Part shown: positions 32,507 to 40,565 of the stretch, in pieces
Layout: each line of letters opens with the position of its first letter
How positions within the stretch are numbered: the first letter of the stretch is position 1
Source: Acidobacteriota bacterium
GTDB taxonomy: Bacteria > Acidobacteriota > Terriglobia > UBA7540
Length of the DNA: 44,400 bases
NCBI GenBank assembly: GCA_902812365.1
Contig: CADDZC010000027.1
Span: 1-44,400, forward strand
Direction: 5' to 3'
Program-made: the position numbers and the translations under genes
The notes under the pieces: generated by a model
Told to the model about the DNA's origin: nothing
Database searches by the model: none
What the model saw: the letters and a program-made list of their open reading frames with translations, nothing else

Positions 32507-34318
32507 TTATCTGCCCTCCTGTCCGAAATGCGCGTAGATCATCCGCGCTTGCGCCGGCTTGACCACCTGGCTCAACTCCTCCGGCGACAGGGACTTGAGC
32601 GCGCGCACGCTCCCAAAGTGCGCCAGCAGCTTCCGGGCGGTCTTCTCGCCAATGCTGGGGATTTCCAATAGTTCCGTGGTCAGTTCTCGGCGCGACCGCC
32701 GGAGTCGGTGGAAACCGACGGCAAATCGGTGGGCCTCATCCCGAATCTGCTGAATTAGGCGCAGGGCGGGCGAGTGGGGATCGAGCGTCACCGGCTCTTG
32801 CTCGCGGCCCAGAATGTACAGAATTTCCTCCTTCTTGGCGATGCTGGCCATCGGCCGGTTGATGACCTGCAACTCCTCGAGGGCCTCGGCAGCCGCATGG
32901 AGCTGTCCGATTCCGCCGTCGATCAGGATCAGGTCCGGCAGCGGCTTTTGCTCGTCCCGCAGCCGCCGATAGCGCCGGCTGATCACCTCTTTCATGCTGG
33001 CCAAGTCGTCGTTCTGGGAAATGGCCTTGATGATGAACTTCCGGTAGTCGCTCCTTTTCATCTTCCCGTCTTCCCAAACCACCATCGAGGCCACGACGTC
33101 GCTGCCCTGGATATGCGATACGTCAAAGCATTCCACGCGCCGCGGCGGTTTTGGCAGGTCGAGCGCCTCGGCCAGGCTCTCGAGCATCTCGCGCCCCCCC
33201 GGTTTCCGCACGCGGAACCGCCGCTCGAAGGAATGGCGGGCGTTGCGGGCCACCAGCTCCATCAGGGCGCGCTTGCGTCCCGCCTGGGGCGTATGAATGC
33301 GCACCCGCTCGCCGCGTCTTTCGGAAAGAATCTCTTCCAGCACCTCGCGGTCGTCGAAATCCACCGGCACGTCGATTTCGCCGGGCAGATACTGCTGGTC
33401 AAGGTAAATCTGTTTCAGCAGCGACGAGAACAGGCTCGGAGCATCGAAATCGTCGAGGTCTTCCCAGAAAAACTCCCGGCGGTCGACGGCCCGTCCGCCG
33501 CGCACGTGAAACAGGTTGACGGCCACGAGCGGGCCTTCCCGGTGAAAGCCAAAGATATCGGCGTCGGTGCCCTCCGAACTGGCCATCTTTTGCCGTTCGC
33601 GGAGCTGCTCGAGCGTGGAAAGCTGATCGCGGTAGCGAGCCGCTTCTTCGTAAGCCTGGCGCGCGGAGGCCTCCTCCATCGCCCCCTTCAGTTCGCGGAC
33701 GAGATCGTTCACCCTCCCCTCGAGCAGCAGCCGCACGCGCCGCACGTTCTGCGCGTACGCTTCCGGCGTCGTGTAACCTTCCACGCACGGACCCACGCAG
33801 CGCCGGATGTGATACTGCAAGCAGGGGCGCGGGTGGTAGCGGGTGAGATCGACGTTGCAGGAGGGCACGAGAAAGCAGCGATGAATAAGGTCCACCAGCC
33901 GGTAGGCGAGCCCGGCCGGAAAGTACGGCCCATAATAGGCCGAGCCGTCCCGCTTCAGGCGGCGGGTGACGTAAACGCGGGGGTAGCGTTCGGCCAGCGT
34001 CAGCTTGATGTAAGGGTAAGTCTTGTCATCGCGGAGCAGAACGTTGTAGCGGGGCTGGAACTGCTTGATGAGGTTGTTCTCGAGTGCCATCGCTTCGCGC
34101 TCGTTGTCCACCAGGATGGTTTCCAAGTCCCGCGCCGCCTCCAGCATCCGCTCCCGCTTCTCGTCGGCCGGCCGCGATTCCTGAAAGTAAGAGCGCAGCC
34201 GCTGCCGCAAGGACTTGGCTTTGCCGACGTAGAGGGGCCGGCCGGCGGCGTCCTTGAAGATGTAGACGCCGGGCGCACCGGGGGCGGCTTCCGCCCGGTC
34301 TTGCAGGGTTGAAACCAT
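32507..34318 (-). CDS. uvrC: Excinuclease ABC subunit C
   Basis: UvrC makes both incisions in nucleotide excision repair. The 603-residue protein shows all four parts: the GIY-YIG nuclease (GVYIFKDAAGRPLYVGKAKSL near residue 20), the UVR helical hairpin that binds UvrB (about 195-230), the RNase-H-like nuclease with RRVECFDVSHIQGSD and LILIDGGIGQLHAA, and C-terminal helix-hairpin-helix motifs (IPSIGEKTARKLLAHFGSVRAL). GGAAGGAG before the ATG at 34318 is a good site and decides against an ATG 21 nt upstream. A Cys-rich patch (CLQYHIRRCVGPCVEGY) matches the iron-sulfur site known in UvrC. It is the first gene of the minus-strand run. Confidence 0.97.
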   Translation of the reverse strand: MVSTLQDRAEAAPGAPGVYIFKDAAGRPLYVGKAKSLRQRLRSYFQESRPADEKRERMLEAARDLETILVDNEREAMALENNLIKQFQPRYNVLLRDDKTYPYIKLTLAERYPRVYVTRRLKRDGSAYYGPYFPAGLAYRLVDLIHRCFLVPSCNVDLTRYHPRPCLQYHIRRCVGPCVEGYTTPEAYAQNVRRVRLLLEGRVNDLVRELKGAMEEASARQAYEEAARYRDQLSTLEQLRERQKMASSEGTDADIFGFHREGPLVAVNLFHVRGGRAVDRREFFWEDLDDFDAPSLFSSLLKQIYLDQQYLPGEIDVPVDFDDREVLEEILSERRGERVRIHTPQAGRKRALMELVARNARHSFERRFRVRKPGGREMLESLAEALDLPKPPRRVECFDVSHIQGSDVVASMVVWEDGKMKRSDYRKFIIKAISQNDDLASMKEVISRRYRRLRDEQKPLPDLILIDGGIGQLHAAAEALEELQVINRPMASIAKKEEILYILGREQEPVTLDPHSPALRLIQQIRDEAHRFAVGFHRLRRSRRELTTELLEIPSIGEKTARKLLAHFGSVRALKSLSPEELSQVVKPAQARMIYAHFGQEGR

Positions 34319-34337
34319 CAGGCGCTCCTTCCCTATC

Positions 34338-34365
34338 ATTATGCGTCAGGCGGCGGGTTTTGCAA
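34338..34365 (-). promoter_or_regulatory. uvrC promoter
   Basis: On the minus strand TTGCAA (34360-34365) and CATAAT (34338-34343) are 16 bp apart. Predicted +1 is near 34331, leaving a 13-nt leader that just covers the GGAAGGAG ribosome site. No SOS-type palindrome was seen beside it. Confidence 0.55.
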
Positions 34366-34491
34366 CGCGGGCGGCCGGCCCGCCCCGGACCGGCTTGCCC
34401 TTACGGCAATGGCCGAAATATCGCCCAGTTGAGCCTCGCCGGGACCAGCCGCCGTTGCCTCGTCGGGTAAAGACGTCTGCCCTTCCGTTCA

Positions 34492-34520
34492 TTGACACGC
34501 CGGCTCGATGCTTGCAGACT
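34492..34520 (+). promoter_or_regulatory. Candidate promoter for the PEP-CTERM gene
   Basis: TTGACA at 34492-34497 is followed after 17 bp by CAGACT (34515-34520), which resembles the TAGACT -10 of mraZ. The predicted leader is about 100 nt. Confidence 0.4.
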
Positions 34521-34626
34521 GATGCCGGCGAAGGTGGCCCTCTCGAGGCCGTCATCGGCAACGCTCAGGGCTGGTCACCCGAGTCGGCATTTTCCATCGC
34601 CGCGGACTGAACTCAAGAAGGGGAGA

Positions 34627-35352
34627 ATGATCGCCATGAGGAGCAAGACCAGGTGGGCAGTGGTTTTGACCGGCGTCGCGTTGCTGGTCGCTTCTTCACC
34701 CATGTGGGCAGTAGGAACCTTCTATGACCTCAGCCAGTGCAGCAATGTCGTTTCGCCACCCAATGGATGTACGGCAGGGTCGGTGAACGGCGTCAACGGC
34801 ATCCTGCTGACCAACGTGCCCGGCGTGAGCAAGGTCGTCTATAACAGCGCCACGGACAACATTCAGGCCGAAGCCTTTCAGTTGAGCAACGGAGCGAATG
34901 TCAACGTCTTTGACAAACGGGGGGGTGCCGATGAAACCGGGCTGGGCATCGACCCCAACCTGGAAATTCACGGTGAGATCAATCAGAACTTTGCCCTGGA
35001 ATTATATATCCCGGGTCTCGGAAGCGGTTGGCAACTTCAAATCGAAAGTGAGCAACTGGGCGAGTCGGCGATCATCTGCCTGGAGTCCGGCTTTTCCGGC
35101 AACCCATCGGCGGCCGATTGCATCGCCTCCACGGGTTCCGGCTCCTCGGCCTCCGTCAATGTTGACCTGTCACCCTTGTTCACCGGAGGGCATTCCGGAA
35201 GCTATCTGGCCATCACGGGGGGAGGCAGCGGAGGAAGCGAAGACGTTTTGGTGGATGGCGTTACACCGACTCCTGAGCCGGGCTCGATGCTGTTGTTTGG
35301 TTCCGGCTTGCTTGGCCTCGGAGGCCTTCTGCGCCGGAGATGGTGCCGGTAG
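34627..35352 (+). CDS. PEP-CTERM anchored secreted protein
   Basis: The 241-residue product has an N-terminal signal (RSKTRWAVVLTGVALLVASSPMWA), a mature region of low charge rich in Ser, Gly and Asn, and a C-terminal sorting signal, PTPEPGSMLLFGSGLLGLGGLLRRRW. The PEP motif, hydrophobic helix and basic end are processed by an exosortase in other bacteria. No exosortase or EPS genes are in the window. Two Cys pairs (CSNV..NGC and ICLE..DCI) could form disulfides. AAGGGGAGA before the ATG at 34627 supports the start. The gene reads divergently from uvrC and convergently with the next. Function of the mature part is unknown. Confidence 0.88.
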   Translation: MIAMRSKTRWAVVLTGVALLVASSPMWAVGTFYDLSQCSNVVSPPNGCTAGSVNGVNGILLTNVPGVSKVVYNSATDNIQAEAFQLSNGANVNVFDKRGGADETGLGIDPNLEIHGEINQNFALELYIPGLGSGWQLQIESEQLGESAIICLESGFSGNPSAADCIASTGSGSSASVNVDLSPLFTGGHSGSYLAITGGGSGGSEDVLVDGVTPTPEPGSMLLFGSGLLGLGGLLRRRWCR

Positions 35353-35392
35353 CCCGGTCTGAGGCCGGCTGAGTTCCAACCCCCTTTCAGCC

Positions 35393-35466
35393 TCGTCTGC
35401 GCACCGCCCTCGGCGGGATGCCGGTGAAGCGGCATCTCCCCGAAGGGCGGCTTCGGGAGCAGACGA
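35393..35466. terminator. Long nested hairpin between convergent genes
   Basis: TCGTCTGC (35393-35400) pairs with GCAGACGA (35459-35466); inside lie CCGCCC/GGGCGG (35404-35409 and 35445-35450) and GATGCCG/CGGCATC (35417-35423 and 35430-35436) with a 6-nt loop. It could serve as a two-way terminator for the convergent genes, though no U-tract is present, or be a REP-like element. Confidence 0.5.
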
Positions 35467-35523
35467 AGAGAACTGACCACGAGGAGCCGCTCGCAGCCCC
35501 CGGATCACTTCCCTACTTCGGCG

Positions 35524-36096
35524 TTATCTTGCCCACAAGGCAATTTTCTGGCGGATTTCCTGGGCGGTTAGGAAAGGCTGTCCCGCTTGCTGGGCGGTGG
35601 TTGCATAAACCGGGTGCGTCGTACCGTGGTACGTCGGGCCGACGTACTTGGAGCCAACGTATTGATCCGCCGCCACCCGGCAGAACAGGCACCAGATCCT
35701 CGGGTAGCGCAGGTTCTGGCGATCGAGCAGAGTCAGCACCTGCCCTAGGGTGGTGCTCCGGTGGCGGCGAATGACGAGCACGTTGAACTTGGTGCCGTTC
35801 AGCAAGCCGGCGATGGCGTGCTTGCGGGGATCGCCTTCGAAGTAGCTTAGGTCATAGTCGTGTATGGTCGGCCCTGGATCGGGATTTTCGGCGGGCTGCA
35901 CCAGTCCCTGAATGGCACTCCCTAAACCGGCCACCAAAGCGGTGCTGGACGGCGTACAAAAGGCAATCGCCGTGCCAAACGGTGTCATAATCGTGTTCGC
36001 CGACTTGAACCCATGACTGGATATGATTAGCGTGAACGTGGCGTTCGGCTTGCCGGAACTGATGATCGTGCCGACATGGCCCAGTGGCGTTTCCAT
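35524..36096 (-). CDS. Small protein, possible Stv-type putative adhesin domain
   Basis: The 190-residue product starts at the ATG at 36096, where GGAGG lies 8 nt upstream; the frame is open further but lacks a better site. The first 60 residues, especially TFTLIISSHGF and FGTAIAFCTPSSTAL, remind me of the Stv putative adhesin domain, where a SAHG-like motif is followed by a P.GT...FY.P.G..L block; this is from memory and tentative. The rest includes VLVIRRHRSTTLGQVL and RYPRIWCLFCRVAADQ, where a CLFC pair could bind metal or form a disulfide. No signal peptide or membrane segment is apparent. Function unknown. Confidence 0.6.
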   Translation of the reverse strand: METPLGHVGTIISSGKPNATFTLIISSHGFKSANTIMTPFGTAIAFCTPSSTALVAGLGSAIQGLVQPAENPDPGPTIHDYDLSYFEGDPRKHAIAGLLNGTKFNVLVIRRHRSTTLGQVLTLLDRQNLRYPRIWCLFCRVAADQYVGSKYVGPTYHGTTHPVYATTAQQAGQPFLTAQEIRQKIALWAR

Positions 36097-36332
36097 GAGA
36101 GTCGCCTCCAAAGTGTAGTTCCATTTACGAACAATAACTCCTTCTTCCAGAGCATGGCCGCGATCGTCCAGCCGTCCTCGAGCGTACCTTTGCGACGCGA
36201 ACTCAACAGAAACTCCCGGCCCCGGTTCGGAGGCCGGGCCGCGCCGAGGGCCGCCGCCCCTGCAACCCGGTCTTTCCTCATTCGGCATTCACAATTCCGC
36301 GCTCATCGTTCATAATTCATGCTTCCTTGAAT
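36097..36332. other. Intergenic stretch upstream of the acyl-ligase fusion gene
   Basis: This divergent gap holds a 7-bp GC hairpin (CCCGGCC 36215-36221 with GGCCGGG 36232-36238) and two near-identical AT-rich words, ATTCACAATTC at 36287-36297 and GTTCATAATTC at 36308-36318, just before the ATG at 36333. No consensus promoter was found for either gene. Confidence 0.4.
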
Positions 36333-39140
36333 ATGACCGCCACTCCGCGACACGCCGTCACCCCTGCGGTGGAAGAGCAAGTGCTCGAGCTGGTGCGGGA
36401 ACTCCTGCGCGAACTCGGGGCGCATGCGGCCGCCGCCCACACCACGCTCGATTCGTCTTTGGAGCGCGATCTGGGGCTCGGCAGCCTGGAGCGCGTCGAG
36501 CTCCTGGTGCGGGCCGAGGCGCGCTTCAACGTGCGCCTGCCTGATGAGGTAGCCGAGGAGGCGGAAACCCCGGGCGAGTGGGCGAAGGCTATTTTGGCGG
36601 GGGGGCGGCCGCAGGCCTCCGCGCCGCCCCGTTACCAGATCCGGCAGCCGGCGCGCGAGGCCCCGACGGCCCCCGAAACCGCCTCGACCTGGGTGGAAGT
36701 CCTGCGCCATCACGCCGAGCTCGAGCCGGAACGCGTGCACATCCACCTGCTCGAAGAAGAAGCCGGGCAGGACATCACTTACGGCCAACTGCTCGAGACG
36801 GCGTCGGCGGTGGCGGCCGGATTGGTTGCCAAGGGCCTCCAGCCCAACCAGACGGTGGCCATCATGCTGCCCACCTGCGCCGATTTCTTCTACGCCTTCT
36901 TCGGGGTGATGCTCGCGGGCGGCATCGCCGTGCCCATCTACCCTCCGGCGCGGCTGGACAAAATCGAAGAGTACGTCCGCCGCCAGGTGGCCATTCTCCG
37001 CAACGCCGAGGTTCGCTTTCTCATCAGTTTTGGCCAAGTCAAGGCTGTCTCGAAGATCATCGGGGTGAGCCTGCCGAGCCTGGTGGAAACAACCAGCGTG
37101 GAGGCGTTGCGCCGGGCGGGAGCCGGCGCTTCGCGGCGCCTGGAGGCTCCGCCTTCCGACACGGCGTTTATCCAGTACACCTCGGGCAGCACGGGAGATC
37201 CCAAGGGCGTGGTGCTGAGCCAGGCCAACGTGCTGGCCAACGTGCGCGGCATCGGCTGGGCGGTTAAGTTCCAGCCGAGGGACGCAGTGGTGAGCTGGCT
37301 GCCGCTCTATCACGACATGGGATTGATCGGCTCGTGGCTCTTCAGCGTCTATTTCGGCGCCCCGATCACGATCCTGTCGCCACTGGCCTTTCTGAGCCGT
37401 CCCGAGCGCTGGTTGTGGGCGCTGCACGACTCGCGCGGGACGCTCTGCCCGGCTCCCAACTTCGCCTACGAGCTCTGCGCCCGCAAGGTTCCCGATCAGG
37501 CGCTCGAAGGGCTGGATCTGAGCGCCTGGCGCGTCGCCATCAACGCCGGTGAAGCGGTGCTCCCCGGCACCTTGGAGCGTTTCGAAGAGCGCTTCAAACC
37601 CTACGGCTTCCGCGCCGAAAGCTTCGTGCCGTGCTACGGCCTGGCGGAATCCTCGGTCGCCCTGGCTTTTCCGCCGATCGACCGGCGTCCGGTGATTGAC
37701 GTGATTTTCCGCGACCTCTTCGAGTCGGAAGGCCGCGCCGTGCCGGCGGGCAACGCGGGCTCCGCCGAGAACCGGGTACTCCGCTTCGTTCTGAACGGGA
37801 AGCCCTTGCCCGGCCATGAAATTCGTGTGGTGGATGGCGAGGGCCGGGACCTGCCGGAGCGCGTCCAAGGCCGAATCCTTTTCCGGGGTCTGTCGCGGAC
37901 GCCGGGCTATTATCGCAACCCTGGGGCCACGGCCGCGGTCATGAGCGCGGACGGGTGGATGGACACGGGCGATCTGGGTTACTGGGCGAACGGCGAGATC
38001 GTGGTGACGGGAAGGTCCAAGGATCTCATCATCAAGGGCGGCCATAACCTGGTGCCGCAGGAGATCGAGCGCGCCGCGGCCGAGGTCCCGGGTGTGCGCA
38101 AGGGCTGCGTGGCGGCGTTTGGGACGCGCGAGGAGGCTACCGGAACCGAGAAGCTGATCGTCGTGGCCGAGACCCGGGCCACGGGCCGCGAAGAACGCGA
38201 GCGAATTGAGGCCGCGATCGTCCAGAGCGTGGACGCGGCGGTCGGCACGCCCCCCGACAGAGTGGTCCTGGTGGCTCCCCAGACGATCCCGAAGACTTCC
38301 AGCGGGAAGATTCGGCGTAGCGAGACGCGCCTCCGGTACGAAAGCGGGCGACTGGGCACCGGGCGGCGGCCTCCGTGGCTGCAGCTGGTCCGGCTCTGGC
38401 TGGGTAATTCCGGAGCTTGGCTAGGTAAGCGGATGGAACGCGCCGGCGGCGGACTGCGGAAGCTGTACGCTGCGGCCCTGCTGGCGTTCATGGGTTCGGC
38501 CACTGTGGCACTGAGCCGGCTGATGCCCGGTCAGCGGGCGGCTCAGAGCTTGGCGCGGCAAGCGGCGCGGGCGTTGCTGTGGCTCAGCGGGCATCGGGTG
38601 AGCGGGCCGCCCCGGGAAGCGATCGGCCGGCACCGGCCGGCGGTTCTGGTGGCCAATCGCGCCGCGCGGTTCGACCCCGTCGTCCTGGCTGCGGTGCTAC
38701 CCGAACGCTTTCTGTTTGCCGACGCAGGTGCCCTGGCAGGTCTGCCGGCACGCGCCGCCCAGATGTTGAAACCCTTGGTCGTGCCGGAAATCAAGGGCGA
38801 GCGGAAGCCACCGGGCGGGACGCCAAGGGCACGCATCCGGAAGGCGCTCGAAAGCGGCCACACGGTGCTCGTGCTGTCGGACGGCCCGCCGAGCATCCCA
38901 CCGCATCTGAGCCGCTACCGCTTGGACGCCCTGCAGGCGGCGGTGGCGACGGGGCGGCCGCTGGTGCCCGTTGCGATCCGCGGGACAGGACGTATCTTAC
39001 AGATAGGAAGTCACTTAGTTCATCGCAGCGAGGCGAGAATCGCGGTAGGGGCTCCGATTCACGCCGAGCCCGACGGCGGTCGGGAATTGGTCAGCTTGCG
39101 GGACGCTCTGCGCGAGGCCATCGCGGAACTTTGTCGTTAA
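36333..39140 (+). CDS. ACP - acyl-AMP ligase - degenerate acyltransferase fusion
   Basis: The 935-residue protein has three parts. Residues 1-90 form an acyl-carrier domain with LGLGS51LERVEL, where Ser51 should carry phosphopantetheine. Residues about 110-680 are an adenylate-forming ligase of the fatty-acyl-AMP/CoA type: YTSGSTGDPKGVVLS, WLPLYHDMGLIGSWL, CYGLAESSVALAFP, DTGDLGYWANGEIVVTGRSKDLIIKGG and PKTSSGKIRRSETRL. Residues about 740-935 resemble a PlsC-type acyltransferase, but the catalytic NHxSxxD reads N775-R-A-A-R-F-D781, losing His and Ser, and FPEGTRS reads L848-S-D-G-P-P-S854. The last part is therefore probably inactive or used for binding. Start: ATG 36333 inside an AT-rich leader; TTG 36327 is also in frame. 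plsY follows 42 bp on. Confidence 0.85.
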   Translation: MTATPRHAVTPAVEEQVLELVRELLRELGAHAAAAHTTLDSSLERDLGLGSLERVELLVRAEARFNVRLPDEVAEEAETPGEWAKAILAGGRPQASAPPRYQIRQPAREAPTAPETASTWVEVLRHHAELEPERVHIHLLEEEAGQDITYGQLLETASAVAAGLVAKGLQPNQTVAIMLPTCADFFYAFFGVMLAGGIAVPIYPPARLDKIEEYVRRQVAILRNAEVRFLISFGQVKAVSKIIGVSLPSLVETTSVEALRRAGAGASRRLEAPPSDTAFIQYTSGSTGDPKGVVLSQANVLANVRGIGWAVKFQPRDAVVSWLPLYHDMGLIGSWLFSVYFGAPITILSPLAFLSRPERWLWALHDSRGTLCPAPNFAYELCARKVPDQALEGLDLSAWRVAINAGEAVLPGTLERFEERFKPYGFRAESFVPCYGLAESSVALAFPPIDRRPVIDVIFRDLFESEGRAVPAGNAGSAENRVLRFVLNGKPLPGHEIRVVDGEGRDLPERVQGRILFRGLSRTPGYYRNPGATAAVMSADGWMDTGDLGYWANGEIVVTGRSKDLIIKGGHNLVPQEIERAAAEVPGVRKGCVAAFGTREEATGTEKLIVVAETRATGREERERIEAAIVQSVDAAVGTPPDRVVLVAPQTIPKTSSGKIRRSETRLRYESGRLGTGRRPPWLQLVRLWLGNSGAWLGKRMERAGGGLRKLYAAALLAFMGSATVALSRLMPGQRAAQSLARQAARALLWLSGHRVSGPPREAIGRHRPAVLVANRAARFDPVVLAAVLPERFLFADAGALAGLPARAAQMLKPLVVPEIKGERKPPGGTPRARIRKALESGHTVLVLSDGPPSIPPHLSRYRLDALQAAVATGRPLVPVAIRGTGRILQIGSHLVHRSEARIAVGAPIHAEPDGGRELVSLRDALREAIAELCR

Positions 39141-39161
39141 GTAAGTTATTGATAATATTAG
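39141..39161 (+). repeat. Dispersed repeat copy (TAAGTTATTGATAATA) ahead of plsY
   Basis: TAAGTTATTGATAATATTAG just after the stop of the fusion gene resembles the TAAGTTGTTGAAAATA core of the repeat cluster at 1359-1583. Here the TTGATA part also forms the plsY -35 element. Confidence 0.5.
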
Positions 39162-39176
39162 ACTTACGATTAGAAT
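39149..39176 (+). promoter_or_regulatory. plsY promoter with +1 at the ATG
   Basis: TTGATA (39149-39154) and TAGAAT (39171-39176) are 16 bp apart. The normal offset of 7 bases from the end of the -10 places +1 on the A of the plsY ATG at 39183, and no ribosome site is visible. A leaderless message is therefore predicted. Confidence 0.55.
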
Positions 39177-39182
39177 GGCGAT

Positions 39183-39830
39183 ATGGTAGGGGCTGTGATC
39201 CTGCGATTTGCCGTCTGCTTTGCGCTCGGATCCATTCCGTTTGCCGTGATCTCGATGCTCGGCACGGGCATCGACATTAGGAAGGTGGGGTCAGGGAATC
39301 CAGGGTTCAATAACGTCTTGCGGGTCAATAAGAAACGGGCGATCCTGGCCCTGTCGGGGGACCTGGGCAAAGGCCTTCTGGCCATCTGGCTGGTGGTGCG
39401 GGCGTGGCCTGCGCCTTTGTCGCCGATTAGCGCGGTGGCGCTCGGCTGGCTTTATGGATTTGGCGCCGTGCTCGGACACTGCTTCTCACCATTCCTTAAG
39501 TTCAATGGCGGCAAAGGGATAGCGACGTCCGCGGGAGTCATGCTGATCCTCTATCCTCGCTGGGCGGTCATTGGATTGGCGTACTTTACTGCCGTGCGGC
39601 TGGCGGGTGCCAAATTGAAATGGAGAGAGGCCGGAACTATCGCATCCTTAACCACTTGGGTGCTGTTTACGCTGCTCATGTTGCTCTTCGTCGGCCGCCT
39701 TGACGCTCTTTATGCCGCTCTCATGACGCTGTTTCTCGTCTGGCGGCATCAGTCGAACCTGCGGCGGCTGAAGTCCGGCGAATCGCCCGCTCTCGGAGCG
39801 GAAGCCATCGGGAGGGAGAAGGGCGCCTGA
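39183..39830 (+). CDS. plsY: Acyl-phosphate:glycerol-3-phosphate acyltransferase PlsY
   Basis: PlsY makes 1-acyl-glycerol-3-phosphate from acyl-phosphate and glycerol-3-phosphate at the inner membrane. The 215-residue length and several membrane segments fit. The three family motifs are present: GSIPFA..., VGSGNPGFNNVLRVNKKRA (usually GSGNxGATN, so GATN is FNNV-like here), GDLGKG, and GHCFSPFLKFNGGKGIAT. FGAVLGHCFSPF and LVWRHQSNLRRL also match. It follows the acyl-ligase fusion; PlsX is not in the window. The C-terminal 20 residues are charged and unconserved. Confidence 0.88.
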   Translation: MVGAVILRFAVCFALGSIPFAVISMLGTGIDIRKVGSGNPGFNNVLRVNKKRAILALSGDLGKGLLAIWLVVRAWPAPLSPISAVALGWLYGFGAVLGHCFSPFLKFNGGKGIATSAGVMLILYPRWAVIGLAYFTAVRLAGAKLKWREAGTIASLTTWVLFTLLMLLFVGRLDALYAALMTLFLVWRHQSNLRRLKSGESPALGAEAIGREKGA

Positions 39831-39851
39831 TCGTGATGAATAAAAACCATA

Positions 39852-39870
39852 CTTATTTGCAACAGCTTAG
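39852..39870 (-). repeat. Inverted copy of the dispersed repeat before the HAD gene
   Basis: On the minus strand this reads CTAAGCTGTTGCAAATAAG, close to CTAAGTTGTTGAAAATACG in the cluster near 1411. It ends 8 bases before the ATG of the HAD gene. Confidence 0.45.
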
Positions 39871-39878
39871 CAGGATCT

Positions 39879-40565
39879 ATGGCTCGTCTAGCCTTCTATG
39901 ACTTGGATGGCACCCTGGTTTCAGGCAACGTTGTTGAACGCTACGCCTTCTTCGTTCGCCACCTGCCTTCAAAAGTCCGGGCGATTCTGAAGTTCTCGAA
40001 GTTGCTGGCTAGCCTCCCCCTTTACGCCGGTCTCGATTTCTATTCGCGGGGGGTTTTTAACCGAGTGTTCTTCCGAGCCTATCGCGGCATGGACGAAGGG
40101 TGGCTGCGATCGATGGAAGCAGCTTTGTTTCAACGAGTTATACTGCCGAGCCTGTACCCGGGCGCCAAGCCCTTGGTCGATTGCGACCGCGCCGCCGGAT
40201 TCCATCCCGTGCTGGTAACGGGCGAACTCGATTTCGCCGTCGCGCCGCTCGCCGATTACTTCGGATTCGAAGCCGTTGTCGCCAACTCGTTGATTTTCAA
40301 AAATGGTGCGGCAACCGGCGAGGTTGCCCAACCCTTGGTGGCCGGCCGCGAGAAGGTTGGGGCTATCCTCCGCCTCTGCCGCGAACGCGGCGTGGCTCCC
40401 TCGGACTGCAAGGCTTACTCTGATAGCTTCTCCGACGCCCCCATGCTAGAATCCGTGGGTTATCCTGCGGCTGTGAACCCGGATCGGCGCTTGCGGCGTG
40501 TGGCGGCTGAGCGTGGCTGGCCCATCCTGGATTTGAAAGGAAACCACCATGTCCGAACCGGCTGA
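39879..40565 (+). CDS. HAD-IB family phosphatase
   Basis: The 228-residue product belongs to the haloacid-dehalogenase superfamily, subfamily IB (SerB-like). Motif I is FYDLDGTLVSGN with the nucleophile Asp8 and acid-base Asp10; motif II is LVTGELDFAV; motif III Lys is in AGREKVGAIL; motif IV is YSDSFSDAPML. An inserted helical cap (about 15-110) follows motif I. HAD-IB enzymes include phosphoserine and lysophosphatidate-type phosphatases, and those beside acyltransferases are plausible lipid phosphate phosphatases, which is my inference. Its last 17 bases overlap the next gene, so the two are coupled. Start at 39879 with CAGGAT as a poor ribosome site. Confidence 0.85.
   Translation: MARLAFYDLDGTLVSGNVVERYAFFVRHLPSKVRAILKFSKLLASLPLYAGLDFYSRGVFNRVFFRAYRGMDEGWLRSMEAALFQRVILPSLYPGAKPLVDCDRAAGFHPVLVTGELDFAVAPLADYFGFEAVVANSLIFKNGAATGEVAQPLVAGREKVGAILRLCRERGVAPSDCKAYSDSFSDAPMLESVGYPAAVNPDRRLRRVAAERGWPILDLKGNHHVRTG

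Noticed and set aside
32774-34312. 512-codon plus-strand open frame opposite uvrC
   Set aside because: Antisense shadow of uvrC, with no ribosome site or domain.
36303-38045. 580-codon minus-strand open frame opposite the acyl-ligase
   Set aside because: Antisense shadow of a clearly recognised ligase; no domain is recognisable.
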